From Caenimonas soli (lineage in GTDB: Bacteria; Pseudomonadota; Gammaproteobacteria; Burkholderiales; Burkholderiaceae_C), in NCBI RefSeq assembly GCF_013155545.1, contig NZ_JABJVV010000018.1, positions 53,271-117,270 of the forward strand: 64,000 nt of DNA, in the 5' to 3' direction. Each line of letters opens with the position of its first letter. Position 1 is the stretch's first letter. The position numbers and the translations under genes were made by a program. The notes under the pieces were generated by a model. That model was not told the DNA's origin. It did no database searches and saw only the letters and a list, made by a program, of their open reading frames with translations. Positions 43,960 through 53,067 of this stretch are shown piece by piece.

Positions 43960-46290
43960 TCAGTGTGGTTGCGAAGCAGTTCCCGCGCCGGAGTCCCAGC
44001 ACGTGAGTGCTGGCGGCTTGCCCCCGAACGGCTCTACCTCCACTAGGGATAGCTGGCCAATGCAGCCCTGGGCGAGAGGGGAGGTGCCCTGGTCTTGGGT
44101 CAGCACATTAGGATTTCCGTGCACGCACGCGAGGGCTCCCCCAGGAATCCGTTGGAGGTCGAGCCAAGCTCCCGTGGCAATCTGCATTACGCCAGGCTTC
44201 AGGTCGTCGCTCAGGCAGACACCCGCCAGGAGGGAGCCGCGGTCATTGAAAACCCGAACGACATCTCCCGTGTTCAGGCCACGCGCGCCGGCGTCCTCGG
44301 GGTGCATCCGCAACGGCTCTCTGCCTTGGATCTTGCTGCCGGCGCTATACGGACCCGCATCCAACTGGCTGTGTAGTCGCGTCTGCGGATTGTTGGCGAT
44401 CAGCATCAAGGGGTAGCGCTTGGCCAGGGGTGCGCCATGCCATTCACTCGGCTCATTCCACACCGCATGGCCAGGGCACTCCGGGTACTTGAATCCCTTC
44501 ACGACTTGGGATGTGATCTCGATTCGCCCGCTCGGTGTGTTCAGGGGTTGCCGTTCTGGGTCCTCACGAAACGCCGCGAGCAACACTTGGCGCCGCCCTT
44601 GAGGAGCGGCCGGTAGCTCGATCACCCCTGCTTCCCAGAACCGCTTGAACGGCAGGATGTCACCGAACTCAGAAGGTAGCTTCGCGCGCCACTGCTCATA
44701 GAGCAGCTCGAGCCACGCCATCTCGTTGCGGCCCTCGCAGAATGTATCGGCCACACCAAACCTCTGCGCCAGTGCCGAGAAGATGTCGAAGTCACTGCGT
44801 GCGCCGCCGACCGGCGCGATCACCTGCTTCATCGCGAAGACGTGGCGTGCGTTACCTGAGCACCCAATGTCGTTTCGCTCCAACGTGGTCGTCGCCGGCA
44901 AAACGATGTCCGCATGCCGCGCGGTGGCCGTCCAGTATGGTTCGTGCACGACAATCGTTTCGGGTTGTGCGAATGCGGTGCGCAGGCGGACAAGGTCCTG
45001 GTGATGGTGGAAGGGGTTGCCGCCACACCAGTAGACCATGCGGATCTGCGGATACTGCAAGCGGCAGCCGTTGTACTCGTACGTGGCGCCCGGGCGTAGC
45101 AGCATGTCGGCGACACGCGCGACCGGGATGTAGTCGATCACTGGATTGCGTCCCTGGTCCATCGTAGGCATCTTCGCGACGAACCTCTGGCCGGTGGAGG
45201 CGGTCATGCCGTAGCCGTGCCCGACGCCCCCCCCAGGCAAGCCGATCTGGCCCAAAAGAGCGGCCAAGGCGATGGAGGCCCATATGGGTTGCTCGCCGTG
45301 CCAACTGCGCTGCAGTGACCACGAAGTGGTGATCAAACTGCGATGACTGGCGAGTCGGCGGGCCAAGCTCACGATACGGCTCGCCGCAATCCCAGTAATG
45401 GAGGCCGCCCACTGCGGCGATTTTGCTATGCCGTCGGTCGCGCCACGGACGTAGGCAAGCCACTCCTCGGCGCCGACACAATAACGTGCTAAGAAGTCGC
45501 GATCTGCGAGTCGCTCGGCGTCCAGGACATGCGCCAGGGCCAGCATCAAGGCAGCGTCGGTGCCGGGCTCGATCGGCAGCCATTCCGGCTCCAGCCAGTC
45601 CGGCAGGTCGGATCTTTGAGGACTCACCAGCACGAACCGGGTTCCCGCTGCGTAGGCCGCTCGCAGCTGACGTTCGATCAGATGTTCGCCCGTTCCTCCT
45701 GCGCACACCGCCGCGTTCTTCAGGGGTATTCCACCAAACGCCAGGAACAGCTTTGTGTGGGCGGCAATGGTATCCCAGGAGGTCGATTGCTGCAGCAGGT
45801 CGTTGACGGTGATGCCCAGCACGTGGGGAAACACCACCGCCGACGCCCCCTGGCTGTAGGTGTTGACGGAGCCTATGTAGCCGCCCAGTGTGTTCAGGAA
45901 TCGATGCACTTGGCTTTGGGCATGGTGGAATCGACCCGCACTGGCCCAGCCGTAGGAGCTCCCGTAGACGGCCGAGGCACCGTACTCGCCATACACTCGA
46001 CGCAGCTCGTCGGCGACCAGCGATAAAGCCTCATCCCATGGGACCTCTACATAGTCGTCGGTCCCTCGCAGGCTACGGTGAGCCGTGCCCCGCCCTCGGG
46101 CCTCCAGCCATCCTCTACGCACGGCCGGTGCAGTGACTCGGGCACGATGCAGTCCTTCCCCTTCGAAGTTGCGCAGAAGCGGCGAGGGCGAGGGATCGCC
46201 TTCGAAGGGGATGATTCGCGTTACACGTCCATTGACCGCTTCGGCGGAGAACGCGCCCCAGTGGGAACTGTGGGGGACTGGGCCGGCCAT
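43960..46290 (-). CDS. Molybdopterin oxidoreductase, S/N-oxide reductase type (B1)
   Basis: A 776-residue paralogue of the region A enzyme. It keeps SYGWASAGRFHHAQSQVHRF, a Ser in NTYSQGASAVVFPH as likely Mo ligand, YWCGGNPFHHHQDLVR and the C-terminal LHSQLDAGPYSAGSK. There is no Tat signal and no N-terminal Fe-S motif, so a cytoplasmic BisC-like role is expected. It ends the region B operon, eight bases after the TTT binding-protein gene. It is more distant from the A copy than the B2 copy is, which suggests a different substrate. Confidence 0.87.
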   Translation of the reverse strand: MAGPVPHSSHWGAFSAEAVNGRVTRIIPFEGDPSPSPLLRNFEGEGLHRARVTAPAVRRGWLEARGRGTAHRSLRGTDDYVEVPWDEALSLVADELRRVYGEYGASAVYGSSYGWASAGRFHHAQSQVHRFLNTLGGYIGSVNTYSQGASAVVFPHVLGITVNDLLQQSTSWDTIAAHTKLFLAFGGIPLKNAAVCAGGTGEHLIERQLRAAYAAGTRFVLVSPQRSDLPDWLEPEWLPIEPGTDAALMLALAHVLDAERLADRDFLARYCVGAEEWLAYVRGATDGIAKSPQWAASITGIAASRIVSLARRLASHRSLITTSWSLQRSWHGEQPIWASIALAALLGQIGLPGGGVGHGYGMTASTGQRFVAKMPTMDQGRNPVIDYIPVARVADMLLRPGATYEYNGCRLQYPQIRMVYWCGGNPFHHHQDLVRLRTAFAQPETIVVHEPYWTATARHADIVLPATTTLERNDIGCSGNARHVFAMKQVIAPVGGARSDFDIFSALAQRFGVADTFCEGRNEMAWLELLYEQWRAKLPSEFGDILPFKRFWEAGVIELPAAPQGRRQVLLAAFREDPERQPLNTPSGRIEITSQVVKGFKYPECPGHAVWNEPSEWHGAPLAKRYPLMLIANNPQTRLHSQLDAGPYSAGSKIQGREPLRMHPEDAGARGLNTGDVVRVFNDRGSLLAGVCLSDDLKPGVMQIATGAWLDLQRIPGGALACVHGNPNVLTQDQGTSPLAQGCIGQLSLVEVEPFGGKPPALTCWDSGAGTASQPH

Positions 46291-46297
46291 CTTTTAT

Positions 46298-47275
46298 CTA
46301 CCTGGCGAGGAATCCGAGCTTTTCGAGCAGCGCCTTCTGCTCTGCCGAGTAGCGGACCGCCCAGTCGTGATAGTCCTGGGAGTTGAGGTAGGCGCTCTGC
46401 TGGCGGAACTTCTCCATCGACGCCTTGTATGCTGGGTCGTCCATCGCGGTCCGGAAGGCATCGTGCAGCGTCTTCACTAGCTTGGGATCCATGCCACGCG
46501 GCCCCACGATCCCGTACGGGCCGACGCCGACCACCCCATACAGCTCCTTCAGCGTCGGGACATCCGGCCACTCGAGGGATCGCTGGTTCCCCGTCAGGGC
46601 CAGCAACTTGAGCCGCTTCGTCGCGACCATCTGTTCCCAGCTGGGGGATTCGATCAAAACATCGATGTGTTTCCCAACGAGCGCCGTGACACCCTCGGCG
46701 TATCCTTTGAAGGGGACGAGGGTCATCTTCGCCCCGGTCTTCAGGCCCAGCTCCTCCATCGCTAAGTGCGGAACGGTGATCTGGCCCGACGTGCCGAACG
46801 TTACCTTGCCAGGGTTCTCTCGCGCGTACCTCACCACGTCGGCAAGCGAATTCCAAGGCGAATCCGCGTGCACCAGCACGCCGTAGGGAACGTCGGCCAC
46901 GTTGACGATGAAGGTGAAATCCTTCAGCGGATCCCAGTCCACCTTCTGCGTGAAAGGCAGACGGTAGGCCGAAGTCGCCATCTGCGAGATGGTGTAACCG
47001 TCGGGCTTGGCACTCCTAGCCATGGTGGTGGGGCCTAGCGTGCCGGAAGCGCCCGGCCGATTCACCACCACTACGCTCTGGCCGAGCTGCTTGGACAGCA
47101 GCTCCGCCGTTGTTCGCAGGTGGCCGTCCGCCGCCCCACCCGGAGGAAAGGGTACGATCAGAGTGATCGGACGGGCCGGGTAGGGGCCTTCCTGGCCGAC
47201 GGCGGCCGTGCAAAGGGAAACAAGGCAAACGGCCAGCACGGTGGCAGGCAGCCGAAGGGCGCAGCGCTTGAACAT
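46298..47275 (-). CDS. TTT-system substrate-binding protein (B1)
   Basis: A 325-residue Bug-family periplasmic binding protein. It has a signal peptide (LPATVLAVCLVSLCTAAVG), YPARPITLIVPFPPGGAADG and VVNRPGASGTLGPT. It is clearly different from the A and B2 binding proteins, so it was not made by the cluster duplication. It lies between the crotonase and the B1 molybdoenzyme in the operon. The ligand is probably a carboxylate. Confidence 0.88.
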   Translation of the reverse strand: MFKRCALRLPATVLAVCLVSLCTAAVGQEGPYPARPITLIVPFPPGGAADGHLRTTAELLSKQLGQSVVVVNRPGASGTLGPTTMARSAKPDGYTISQMATSAYRLPFTQKVDWDPLKDFTFIVNVADVPYGVLVHADSPWNSLADVVRYARENPGKVTFGTSGQITVPHLAMEELGLKTGAKMTLVPFKGYAEGVTALVGKHIDVLIESPSWEQMVATKRLKLLALTGNQRSLEWPDVPTLKELYGVVGVGPYGIVGPRGMDPKLVKTLHDAFRTAMDDPAYKASMEKFRQQSAYLNSQDYHDWAVRYSAEQKALLEKLGFLAR

Positions 47276-47306
47276 TGAGGGTATCTTCTCGTCGGTACGG
47301 ACCGAA

Positions 47307-48068
47307 TCAATGGCGGGTTTGCGGGTCCAGCCTCAGACCTGCGCGGTAGGCAGCGATACGCGCCTTCAGGCCTGCGCTGCTGGCCGAGAGCACCAGCTCG
47401 CGCAGATCATGTGCGCGGCTGGCCTCGTCCGCCTTGGCCGTCGCGTGGTGGACCGCCTTCTGGGTCTCTGGCGCCAGGCGCTGTGACTGCGTGGCGAGGT
47501 CCGCGAGCGCCGCCTCGGGTTCTCCAGCGTCCAATGCGCGCGTGGCGAGGCCGGCGCGCAAGGCCGACGCCGCGTCGATGGTCGTGCCGGCGCGGATCCA
47601 TGCACGAGCCGTTGCGGCGCCCACCGTATGGGCCAGCCGCGACGAGCCCAAGACCAGCCCGAACCCGGCGCCGGGGAAGGCGAAGGATGCGTTCTCGTGC
47701 CCCCAACATTGCTCGCATGCACAGAACAGGTCCGCCCCCGCGCCCAGGGCGCCGCCGGAGGCGATCGCGACCGTGGTGAAGGGCGCGAACCGGATGTCCT
47801 GCAGCAGCAGTTCCACACGGATGAACCGCGCGAGCAGGGTGTCGTCCGTCTCATCGTCGAGGCGGGACAGGTCGAAGCCCGTGCGGAAATGCCGACCCGA
47901 ACCTTGGAGCGCGAGCAGCCTAGTACCACCGTGGTAGCAGGACCGTACAGCGGCGGCGAGCGCTTCGACGATCGTTGCGTTCAGACTGTTGCCCTTTTCT
48001 GGCCGGTGCAGCGCGATGGAGGTGACCCCAGCGGCAGAGTGCACCAGGACTTCGGCTTCAGTTGTCAT
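47307..48068 (-). CDS. Crotonase family protein (B)
   Basis: A 253-residue paralogue of the crotonase at 26,771. It keeps HRPEKGNSLNATIVEALAAA, GRHFRTGFDLSRL (Cys to Arg change against the A copy) and AIASGGALGAGADLFCACEQ. It overlaps the thiol dioxygenase gene by 11 bases. The frame is intact, but its presumed partner, the CoA transferase, is broken in this copy, so its CoA substrate would have to come from elsewhere. Confidence 0.82.
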   Translation of the reverse strand: MTTEAEVLVHSAAGVTSIALHRPEKGNSLNATIVEALAAAVRSCYHGGTRLLALQGSGRHFRTGFDLSRLDDETDDTLLARFIRVELLLQDIRFAPFTTVAIASGGALGAGADLFCACEQCWGHENASFAFPGAGFGLVLGSSRLAHTVGAATARAWIRAGTTIDAASALRAGLATRALDAGEPEAALADLATQSQRLAPETQKAVHHATAKADEASRAHDLRELVLSASSAGLKARIAAYRAGLRLDPQTRH

Positions 48069-48642
48069 GGATGGCCCATAGATTCGGCACGAGCGCGTTG
48101 GCATAGCCGGAGACGAAGGGCCTCACCTTCGGGCTATCGGCGGAGAAAACACTGCGCTCGATGCGGCCGATGTTCCCCCCGTAGGTGTGGATGCTGATGG
48201 ACACGCGATCCGCGAACGTATTGCGCACGCGATGGATGTCGCCACGGTTGGGTGAGAGGCTGAACGCTTCACCCACCTCCAACCTCTCCTCGTCACCCCG
48301 CGGTACCGGCGCCTGCGGCCCGAGCCGATACGCCTGGCTGTACTCTGCGCCTCGCAGCATCCCCACCACACCCCACACTGTGTGGTCGTGGATGGGTGTG
48401 GATTGACCTGGACCCCAGACGAAGCTCACTACGGAGAATCGGTTTAAGGGGTCGCCGTACAGCAGGTGCTGGCGATAGAACTCCGGCCCCGGTTGTGCGA
48501 ACGCATCAGGGAGCCAGTCGTCGACTCGCACGAGCGCGCCCTTGAGTTCGATGGCCCGCTCAAGCAAAGTCTGGATCGGAATGGCCGAGTCCGAGACGAG
48601 GCGCGAAATGCCCGCAACGTATTGCAGCAGCCTATTGGTCAT
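48058..48642 (-). CDS. Thiol dioxygenase, 3-mercaptopropionate-dioxygenase-like (B)
   Basis: A 194-residue paralogue of the protein at 27,514. The iron ligands (PIHDHTVW and RGDIHRVRN) and the FYRQHLLYGDPLNRFSVVSF block are conserved. The reading frame is complete. The gene overlaps the 3' end of the broken CoA transferase gene by about 11 bases, as in the intact cluster. Confidence 0.82.
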   Translation of the reverse strand: MTNRLLQYVAGISRLVSDSAIPIQTLLERAIELKGALVRVDDWLPDAFAQPGPEFYRQHLLYGDPLNRFSVVSFVWGPGQSTPIHDHTVWGVVGMLRGAEYSQAYRLGPQAPVPRGDEERLEVGEAFSLSPNRGDIHRVRNTFADRVSISIHTYGGNIGRIERSVFSADSPKVRPFVSGYANALVPNLWAIHDN

Positions 48643-49125
48643 CTGGGGCCCTCGGAGATGAGCTCTGCCCGTATCGCTTCGGTGTGTTCACCCAGGGCGG
48701 GCGGTCCCTTGCGCACGGCGAACCCCTCTCCATCCACCCGCAGGGGGGATGCAAACGTGCGTGTACCTCGACCGCTCGGCAAGTCCAAGTGCTGAATCCA
48801 GCCCATGTGAGCAACCTGGGGGTCTGTGAGGGCGCGTGCGTAGTCGTTGATGCGTGCATGGGGTACGCCCAGGCTACGAAAGGTCTCGCCACAGAGCGCT
48901 TGTTCCGATTCAAGGACGCGAAGTTCTCGCTGAAGCCCTCGTAGATCGGCGGCCACTGTCGCAGCGAATCCCCTTCAGGCGGTTCGACCTTCACGACGTC
49001 GGCGCCCATGTCGGCCAGCAGCATGCCGCCAAAGGGTCGGCCGCTACGGCGCAGAACTCGATGACTTTGACGCCGGCGAGGGGAAGCGCCTGCGCGCGCT
49101 GGACTGTATTCACTTCATTCATCAT
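48632..49125 (-). pseudogene. CoA transferase gene with internal deletion and frameshift (B)
   Basis: The start (ATG at 49122 or 49125, overlapping the B2 molybdoenzyme stop) gives LPLAGVKVIEFCAVAA. A one-base loss then throws the frame, and the true frame resumes at MLLADMGADVVKVEPPEGDS. After NFASLNRNKRSV an in-place deletion of about 690 bases joins it, out of frame, to FRSLGVPHARINDYARALTD and the C-terminal end. The catalytic Asp region is lost. The neighbouring genes are intact, so the damage is specific to this gene. Confidence 0.88.
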
Positions 49126-51439
49126 GTGATGGTTGCGATTCGGATATAGAGCTCACCCCTGCGGGCGGGCGGAATGCGGTGACGACGGGTTCGGCTTCAT
49201 CGAAGCGTTCGATCTGCACCAGGCAGGTTTGCGCTGCGCAGCCCTGAGACAGCGAGGACGCCGGCTCGTCGGCCGTAAGCACATTGGGGTTGCCGTGCTT
49301 GTCGAAGTTGGGCTCATCCCATGACGCGGGATCGAACCAGGCACCGGTGGAGAGCTTGATCACGCCCGGCGCGATCCCAGTGCTCACTATGGCGCCGGCA
49401 AGACAGGCGCCCCGGGCGTTCCATATGCGCACAAGATCGCCGGTGCGAATTCCACGGGGTTTCGCGTCGACTTCAGAGATCATGATCGGCTCGCGGCCAC
49501 GTACCTTCTTTTCGCGGCTCAAGGCGGAGTCATCCAGTTGGCTGTGCAGCTTGTCGCGCGGTTGGTCTGACAGCAGGTGGAGCGGGTAGGTTGCAGTCGT
49601 GTTGCCTAACCATTCACGCGGCTCCAACCAACACGCGTGCCCGGGGCAATCGGCCAACCCGAATCCCGCCAGGTTCTCGCTGTAGATCTCAATGAGACCC
49701 GAAGGTGTGGCCAGGGCGGCGCCGGACGGATCGGACCGGAAGGCCTCGAGCATGACCACCGGTGCAGCATGCGAGCCTAGATCCACTAATCCTTGCGCGC
49801 GGAAGGCATCGTAGTCCGGCAAGTCCACGCCGGACGCATGGGCGCGATCCCGGCAGCCGTCGTACATGCGGCGCATCCACTCTTGCGGCTGCAAGCCTTC
49901 GGTAAAAGCCTGCTCAGCGCCTAGGCGCGCAGCCAAGCTGCGAAAGATGATGTGATCGTCGCGCGCCTCGCCACGTGGCTCCATCGCCGGCACCATGGCG
50001 ACCAGGAAACGATCGCGGGTGGCGAAGCCGATGTCCTCTCGCTCTAGCGTGCAGGTGGCGGGCAGCACCACATCCGACATTCGGGCCGAGGCGGTCCAGA
50101 ACTGCTCGTGTGTCACCACCTGCGGGACATGTCGCCACGCGGCGGCCAACCGCGGCAGGTCCTGGTGATGGTGGAAGGGGTTGCCCCCCGCCCAATAGAT
50201 CAGTTCGACGCGAGGATAGCGATATTCGCCGCCGTCGTAGGCGAATGCTTCGCCAGGGCGTTCGAGCATGTCGGTGATGCGAGCCACCGGGATGAACGCC
50301 GCGACGGGGTTGCGACCCTGAGGCATCGTGGGTCCGACGATCTTCACTCCGTCAAGTCCCATCATCCCGCTCGCTCCATAGCCCACGCCGAACCCCGCTC
50401 CAGGCAGGCCGATTTGACCGACCATCGCGGCCAGCGTGACCAGCATCCAGAAGGGCTGCTCACCGTGGTGGGCGCGCTGCAGCGACCATGCCGCGTTCAG
50501 CATCGTCCGCCGGCTCGTAATCTGGTGGGCTAGGCGAGCGATACGATGCGCCGGCACCCCGGTGAGTTGCTCCGCCCACGCGGCCGTCTTCGGCTGCCCG
50601 TCGCTGCGGCCCAGAAGGTAGGCTTCGAATCGCTCGTAGCCGACGCAGTAGCGCTGCAGGAAGGTGCGGTCGTGGCGACCTTCGACGGCCAGCGTATGGG
50701 CGATGCCGAGCATGAGTGCGGTGTCGGAGTGCGGCCGCACTGGGATCCACTCCACCGGGCCACCAGTCTCCAGATCATCCCGTACCGGGCTGATGTTGAT
50801 GAACTTCACGCCGGCCGCCGCCATCGCACGCAGGCCCTCAGCGACGGCGTGCCGGCCGCTGCCGCCGGCGTGAATCTGCGCATTGCGGGCGGGCACGCCG
50901 CCGAACGCAACGAACAGTTGGGTATGCTTGGCGAGCACGTCCCAGCTCGTATGCTGCTGCATCAGCGCATCCATGGGCGCGACGACGCGGGGCATCAGTA
51001 CGCGCCCCGCGCCAAGGCTGTACGTGTCGACGCTGCGTACGTATCCGCCGATGCAATTGAGAAAACGGTGGACTTGGCTTTGAGCGTGGTGGAACCGCCC
51101 CGCGCTCGCCCAGCCGTACGATCCACCAAATATCGCTTCGTTGCCGCTGCGCGCCATAGTATCTCGCAGCATGCTCGCCGTGAGTTCCAGAGCCTCCTCC
51201 CAGCCAACTTCCACGAAGGGTTCGCGGCCGCGCAGCTCGGGGGCCGCGCCCGGTCCATGGCGAGCCACACTCCTACGAATGGCCGGCCGGAGCACGCGAG
51301 GACCGTCCCGGTACGCCTGCAGCATCCCCGCGCCGATGGGTGAGGGATCGGGGTCGCTGGCCAGCGGTCGCAACCGCGTCGACGAAGCGTCGCCGTGGAT
51401 CTCGTAGATTCCCCAGTGCGACGAGGTATATCCACGCAT
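49115..51439 (-). CDS. Molybdopterin oxidoreductase, S/N-oxide reductase type (B2)
   Basis: A 774-residue enzyme close to the region A molybdoenzyme. It starts at MRGYTSSHWGIYEI and keeps GGSYGWASAGRFHHAQSQ, the Ser-ligand region DTYSLGAGRVLMPR, YWAGGNPFHHHQDLPR, and the C-terminal TADEPASSLSQGCAAQTCLV that aligns with the A copy. The ATG at 51439 follows the TTT binding-protein stop by eight bases; the frame is open further upstream but that part overlaps the neighbour. It is likely the functional counterpart of the A enzyme. Confidence 0.88.
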   Translation of the reverse strand: MRGYTSSHWGIYEIHGDASSTRLRPLASDPDPSPIGAGMLQAYRDGPRVLRPAIRRSVARHGPGAAPELRGREPFVEVGWEEALELTASMLRDTMARSGNEAIFGGSYGWASAGRFHHAQSQVHRFLNCIGGYVRSVDTYSLGAGRVLMPRVVAPMDALMQQHTSWDVLAKHTQLFVAFGGVPARNAQIHAGGSGRHAVAEGLRAMAAAGVKFINISPVRDDLETGGPVEWIPVRPHSDTALMLGIAHTLAVEGRHDRTFLQRYCVGYERFEAYLLGRSDGQPKTAAWAEQLTGVPAHRIARLAHQITSRRTMLNAAWSLQRAHHGEQPFWMLVTLAAMVGQIGLPGAGFGVGYGASGMMGLDGVKIVGPTMPQGRNPVAAFIPVARITDMLERPGEAFAYDGGEYRYPRVELIYWAGGNPFHHHQDLPRLAAAWRHVPQVVTHEQFWTASARMSDVVLPATCTLEREDIGFATRDRFLVAMVPAMEPRGEARDDHIIFRSLAARLGAEQAFTEGLQPQEWMRRMYDGCRDRAHASGVDLPDYDAFRAQGLVDLGSHAAPVVMLEAFRSDPSGAALATPSGLIEIYSENLAGFGLADCPGHACWLEPREWLGNTTATYPLHLLSDQPRDKLHSQLDDSALSREKKVRGREPIMISEVDAKPRGIRTGDLVRIWNARGACLAGAIVSTGIAPGVIKLSTGAWFDPASWDEPNFDKHGNPNVLTADEPASSLSQGCAAQTCLVQIERFDEAEPVVTAFRPPAGVSSISESQPSHDE

Positions 51440-51447
51440 CTCTGAGC

Positions 51448-52425
51448 TCACTCGATCCTGATGTTGTGGCTCTTGACCAGGCGGCCCCACTTCTCGTGCT
51501 CGTCGCGGACCTGCCTTGTGAATTGAGCCACGCCGACATCCGAGGTCGACAGCCCGGCGCTGGTGAGGTAGTCGGTGTATTCCTTCGTCTTGTACGTCTC
51601 GCGCAACGCGGCATTCAACCTTTCTACGATCGGGCGCGGCGTGCCCGCCGGCATGAAGAACGCGAACCAACCGAGCAGGTCGAATTCGGTCATGCCCAAC
51701 TCGGAGAAAGTCGGCGCATTGGCCAGGGCAGGGATGCGTTGGCGACCAGTGACGGCCAATACGCGCACGCTGCCGCGGTCCTGGAACGCGATGCTGGAGG
51801 CCACGTTGTTGAACATGTAGTGAATCTGACCGCCCACCAAGTCCAGCATGGCCGGCGCGTCCCCTTTGTAGGCAACGTGGACCGCACCAGCATTCAACTT
51901 CGCGTTCAGCGTTTCGCCGAAGATGTGGGCCGTGCTCCCGTTGCCCAGACTCGCAAAGCTCATCTTGCCTCGGTTGGCCCTGCTGAACTCGACGAATTCA
52001 GCAAAACTCTTCGCTGGCGAGGTACTGGGAACGATCAGCGCCACGGGCACGAGCGCCGCGATGCTCACGGGCTGCAGGTCCTTCATCGGGTCATAGGGCA
52101 GCTTCTGCATCCACGGAAGCTGCTCGATCCCTCCGGGGGCGTTCAGAAGGAGCGTGTAGCCGTCGGGCGGCGATTTGGCGACCACGTCGGTCCCCAAAAT
52201 GGTGCCTGCCCCGGGCTTGTTGTCCACGATGATGGTGGCGTTGAGGCGTTTGCGCAGATCATCTGCCACCTTGCGTGCCAGGGTATCGATCGCTCCGCCT
52301 GGCGGGAACGGCACTACCATACGAATAGATCGGGAAGGGTAGTCGGCGGTGCCCTGGGCAGCCGCCGCGCCGGAGAGGAGCAGGCCAGTCGTGAGGCCCG
52401 CGAGGAGGACGCGAAGAATTTTCAA
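51448..52425 (-). CDS. TTT-system substrate-binding protein (B2)
   Basis: A 325-residue Bug-family protein with a signal peptide (LLAGLTTGLLLSGAAAAQ) and the blocks YPSRSIRMVVPFPPGGAIDT and VDNKPGAGTILGTD. It aligns over its full length with the protein at 29,336, including the end GRLVKSHNIRIE. It is therefore the region B counterpart of that gene, unlike the B1 protein. Confidence 0.9.
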   Translation of the reverse strand: MKILRVLLAGLTTGLLLSGAAAAQGTADYPSRSIRMVVPFPPGGAIDTLARKVADDLRKRLNATIIVDNKPGAGTILGTDVVAKSPPDGYTLLLNAPGGIEQLPWMQKLPYDPMKDLQPVSIAALVPVALIVPSTSPAKSFAEFVEFSRANRGKMSFASLGNGSTAHIFGETLNAKLNAGAVHVAYKGDAPAMLDLVGGQIHYMFNNVASSIAFQDRGSVRVLAVTGRQRIPALANAPTFSELGMTEFDLLGWFAFFMPAGTPRPIVERLNAALRETYKTKEYTDYLTSAGLSTSDVGVAQFTRQVRDEHEKWGRLVKSHNIRIE

Positions 52426-52454
52426 GATATCTCCAGTGACGCGCGCAGGCGTCG

Positions 52455-53057
52455 TTATTGCGAAATCAAGGGAATAAAGCGGTGCTGTCGTTCCACCTCA
52501 GCCAACCAGACGCGAACGGCCGGATAGGCGGCAAGGCTGTAGCCACCCATTTCCGCCATGCTTGTGTAGGGGAACAGCGAGATGTCGGCGATCGTGTAGA
52601 CGTCCCCTGCAATGAATTTGCTCTGTGCAAGTCGACGCTCCATTGCATCCAACGCCTTCGTCCCGAAACCGCGCAGGTAGTCGAGTTCTTCGCGATGCTT
52701 GTCCGCCACCTTCGCGATGGACACGAGGTACCGCGGGCGAGCCATGAAGCGCAGGTGATCGAACTGCTCGAAGAACAGCCACTCCGTCACACGCTGGCGA
52801 TCCGGAGCCGTCCGGGGTAGAAGACGCGAACCCTCTGCAAGATAGAGCAGGATCGCATTCGATTCGGTCAGCACGAAGCCGTCGTCGGCGACCAGCACTG
52901 GGACGCGCGCCAGAGGGTTCAGCTGGATGAACTCGCGCTTGCGCGCATCCCCGTCAGCCAGGTTCAGGATATGCCGGCGGTAGGGGAGCCCTAGCTGACT
53001 CAGCAGCAGGCGCACCTTCCACCCGTTGCCGGAGAGCCGGCTATCGTAAATGTCCAT
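52455..53057 (-). CDS. Glutathione S-transferase family protein (B)
   Basis: A 200-residue GST matching the one at 19,458: DIYDSRLSGNGWKVRLLLSQ, the Glu-Ser pair in VLTESNAILLYLAEGS, and DISLFPYTSMAEMGGY. The ATG at 53057 follows GAGGAGAAG. In region A the GST is divergent from the lysR gene; here it sits inside the operon after DUF917, which shows rearrangement between copies. Confidence 0.87.
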   Translation of the reverse strand: MDIYDSRLSGNGWKVRLLLSQLGLPYRRHILNLADGDARKREFIQLNPLARVPVLVADDGFVLTESNAILLYLAEGSRLLPRTAPDRQRVTEWLFFEQFDHLRFMARPRYLVSIAKVADKHREELDYLRGFGTKALDAMERRLAQSKFIAGDVYTIADISLFPYTSMAEMGGYSLAAYPAVRVWLAEVERQHRFIPLISQ

Positions 53058-53067
53058 GCACTTCTCC

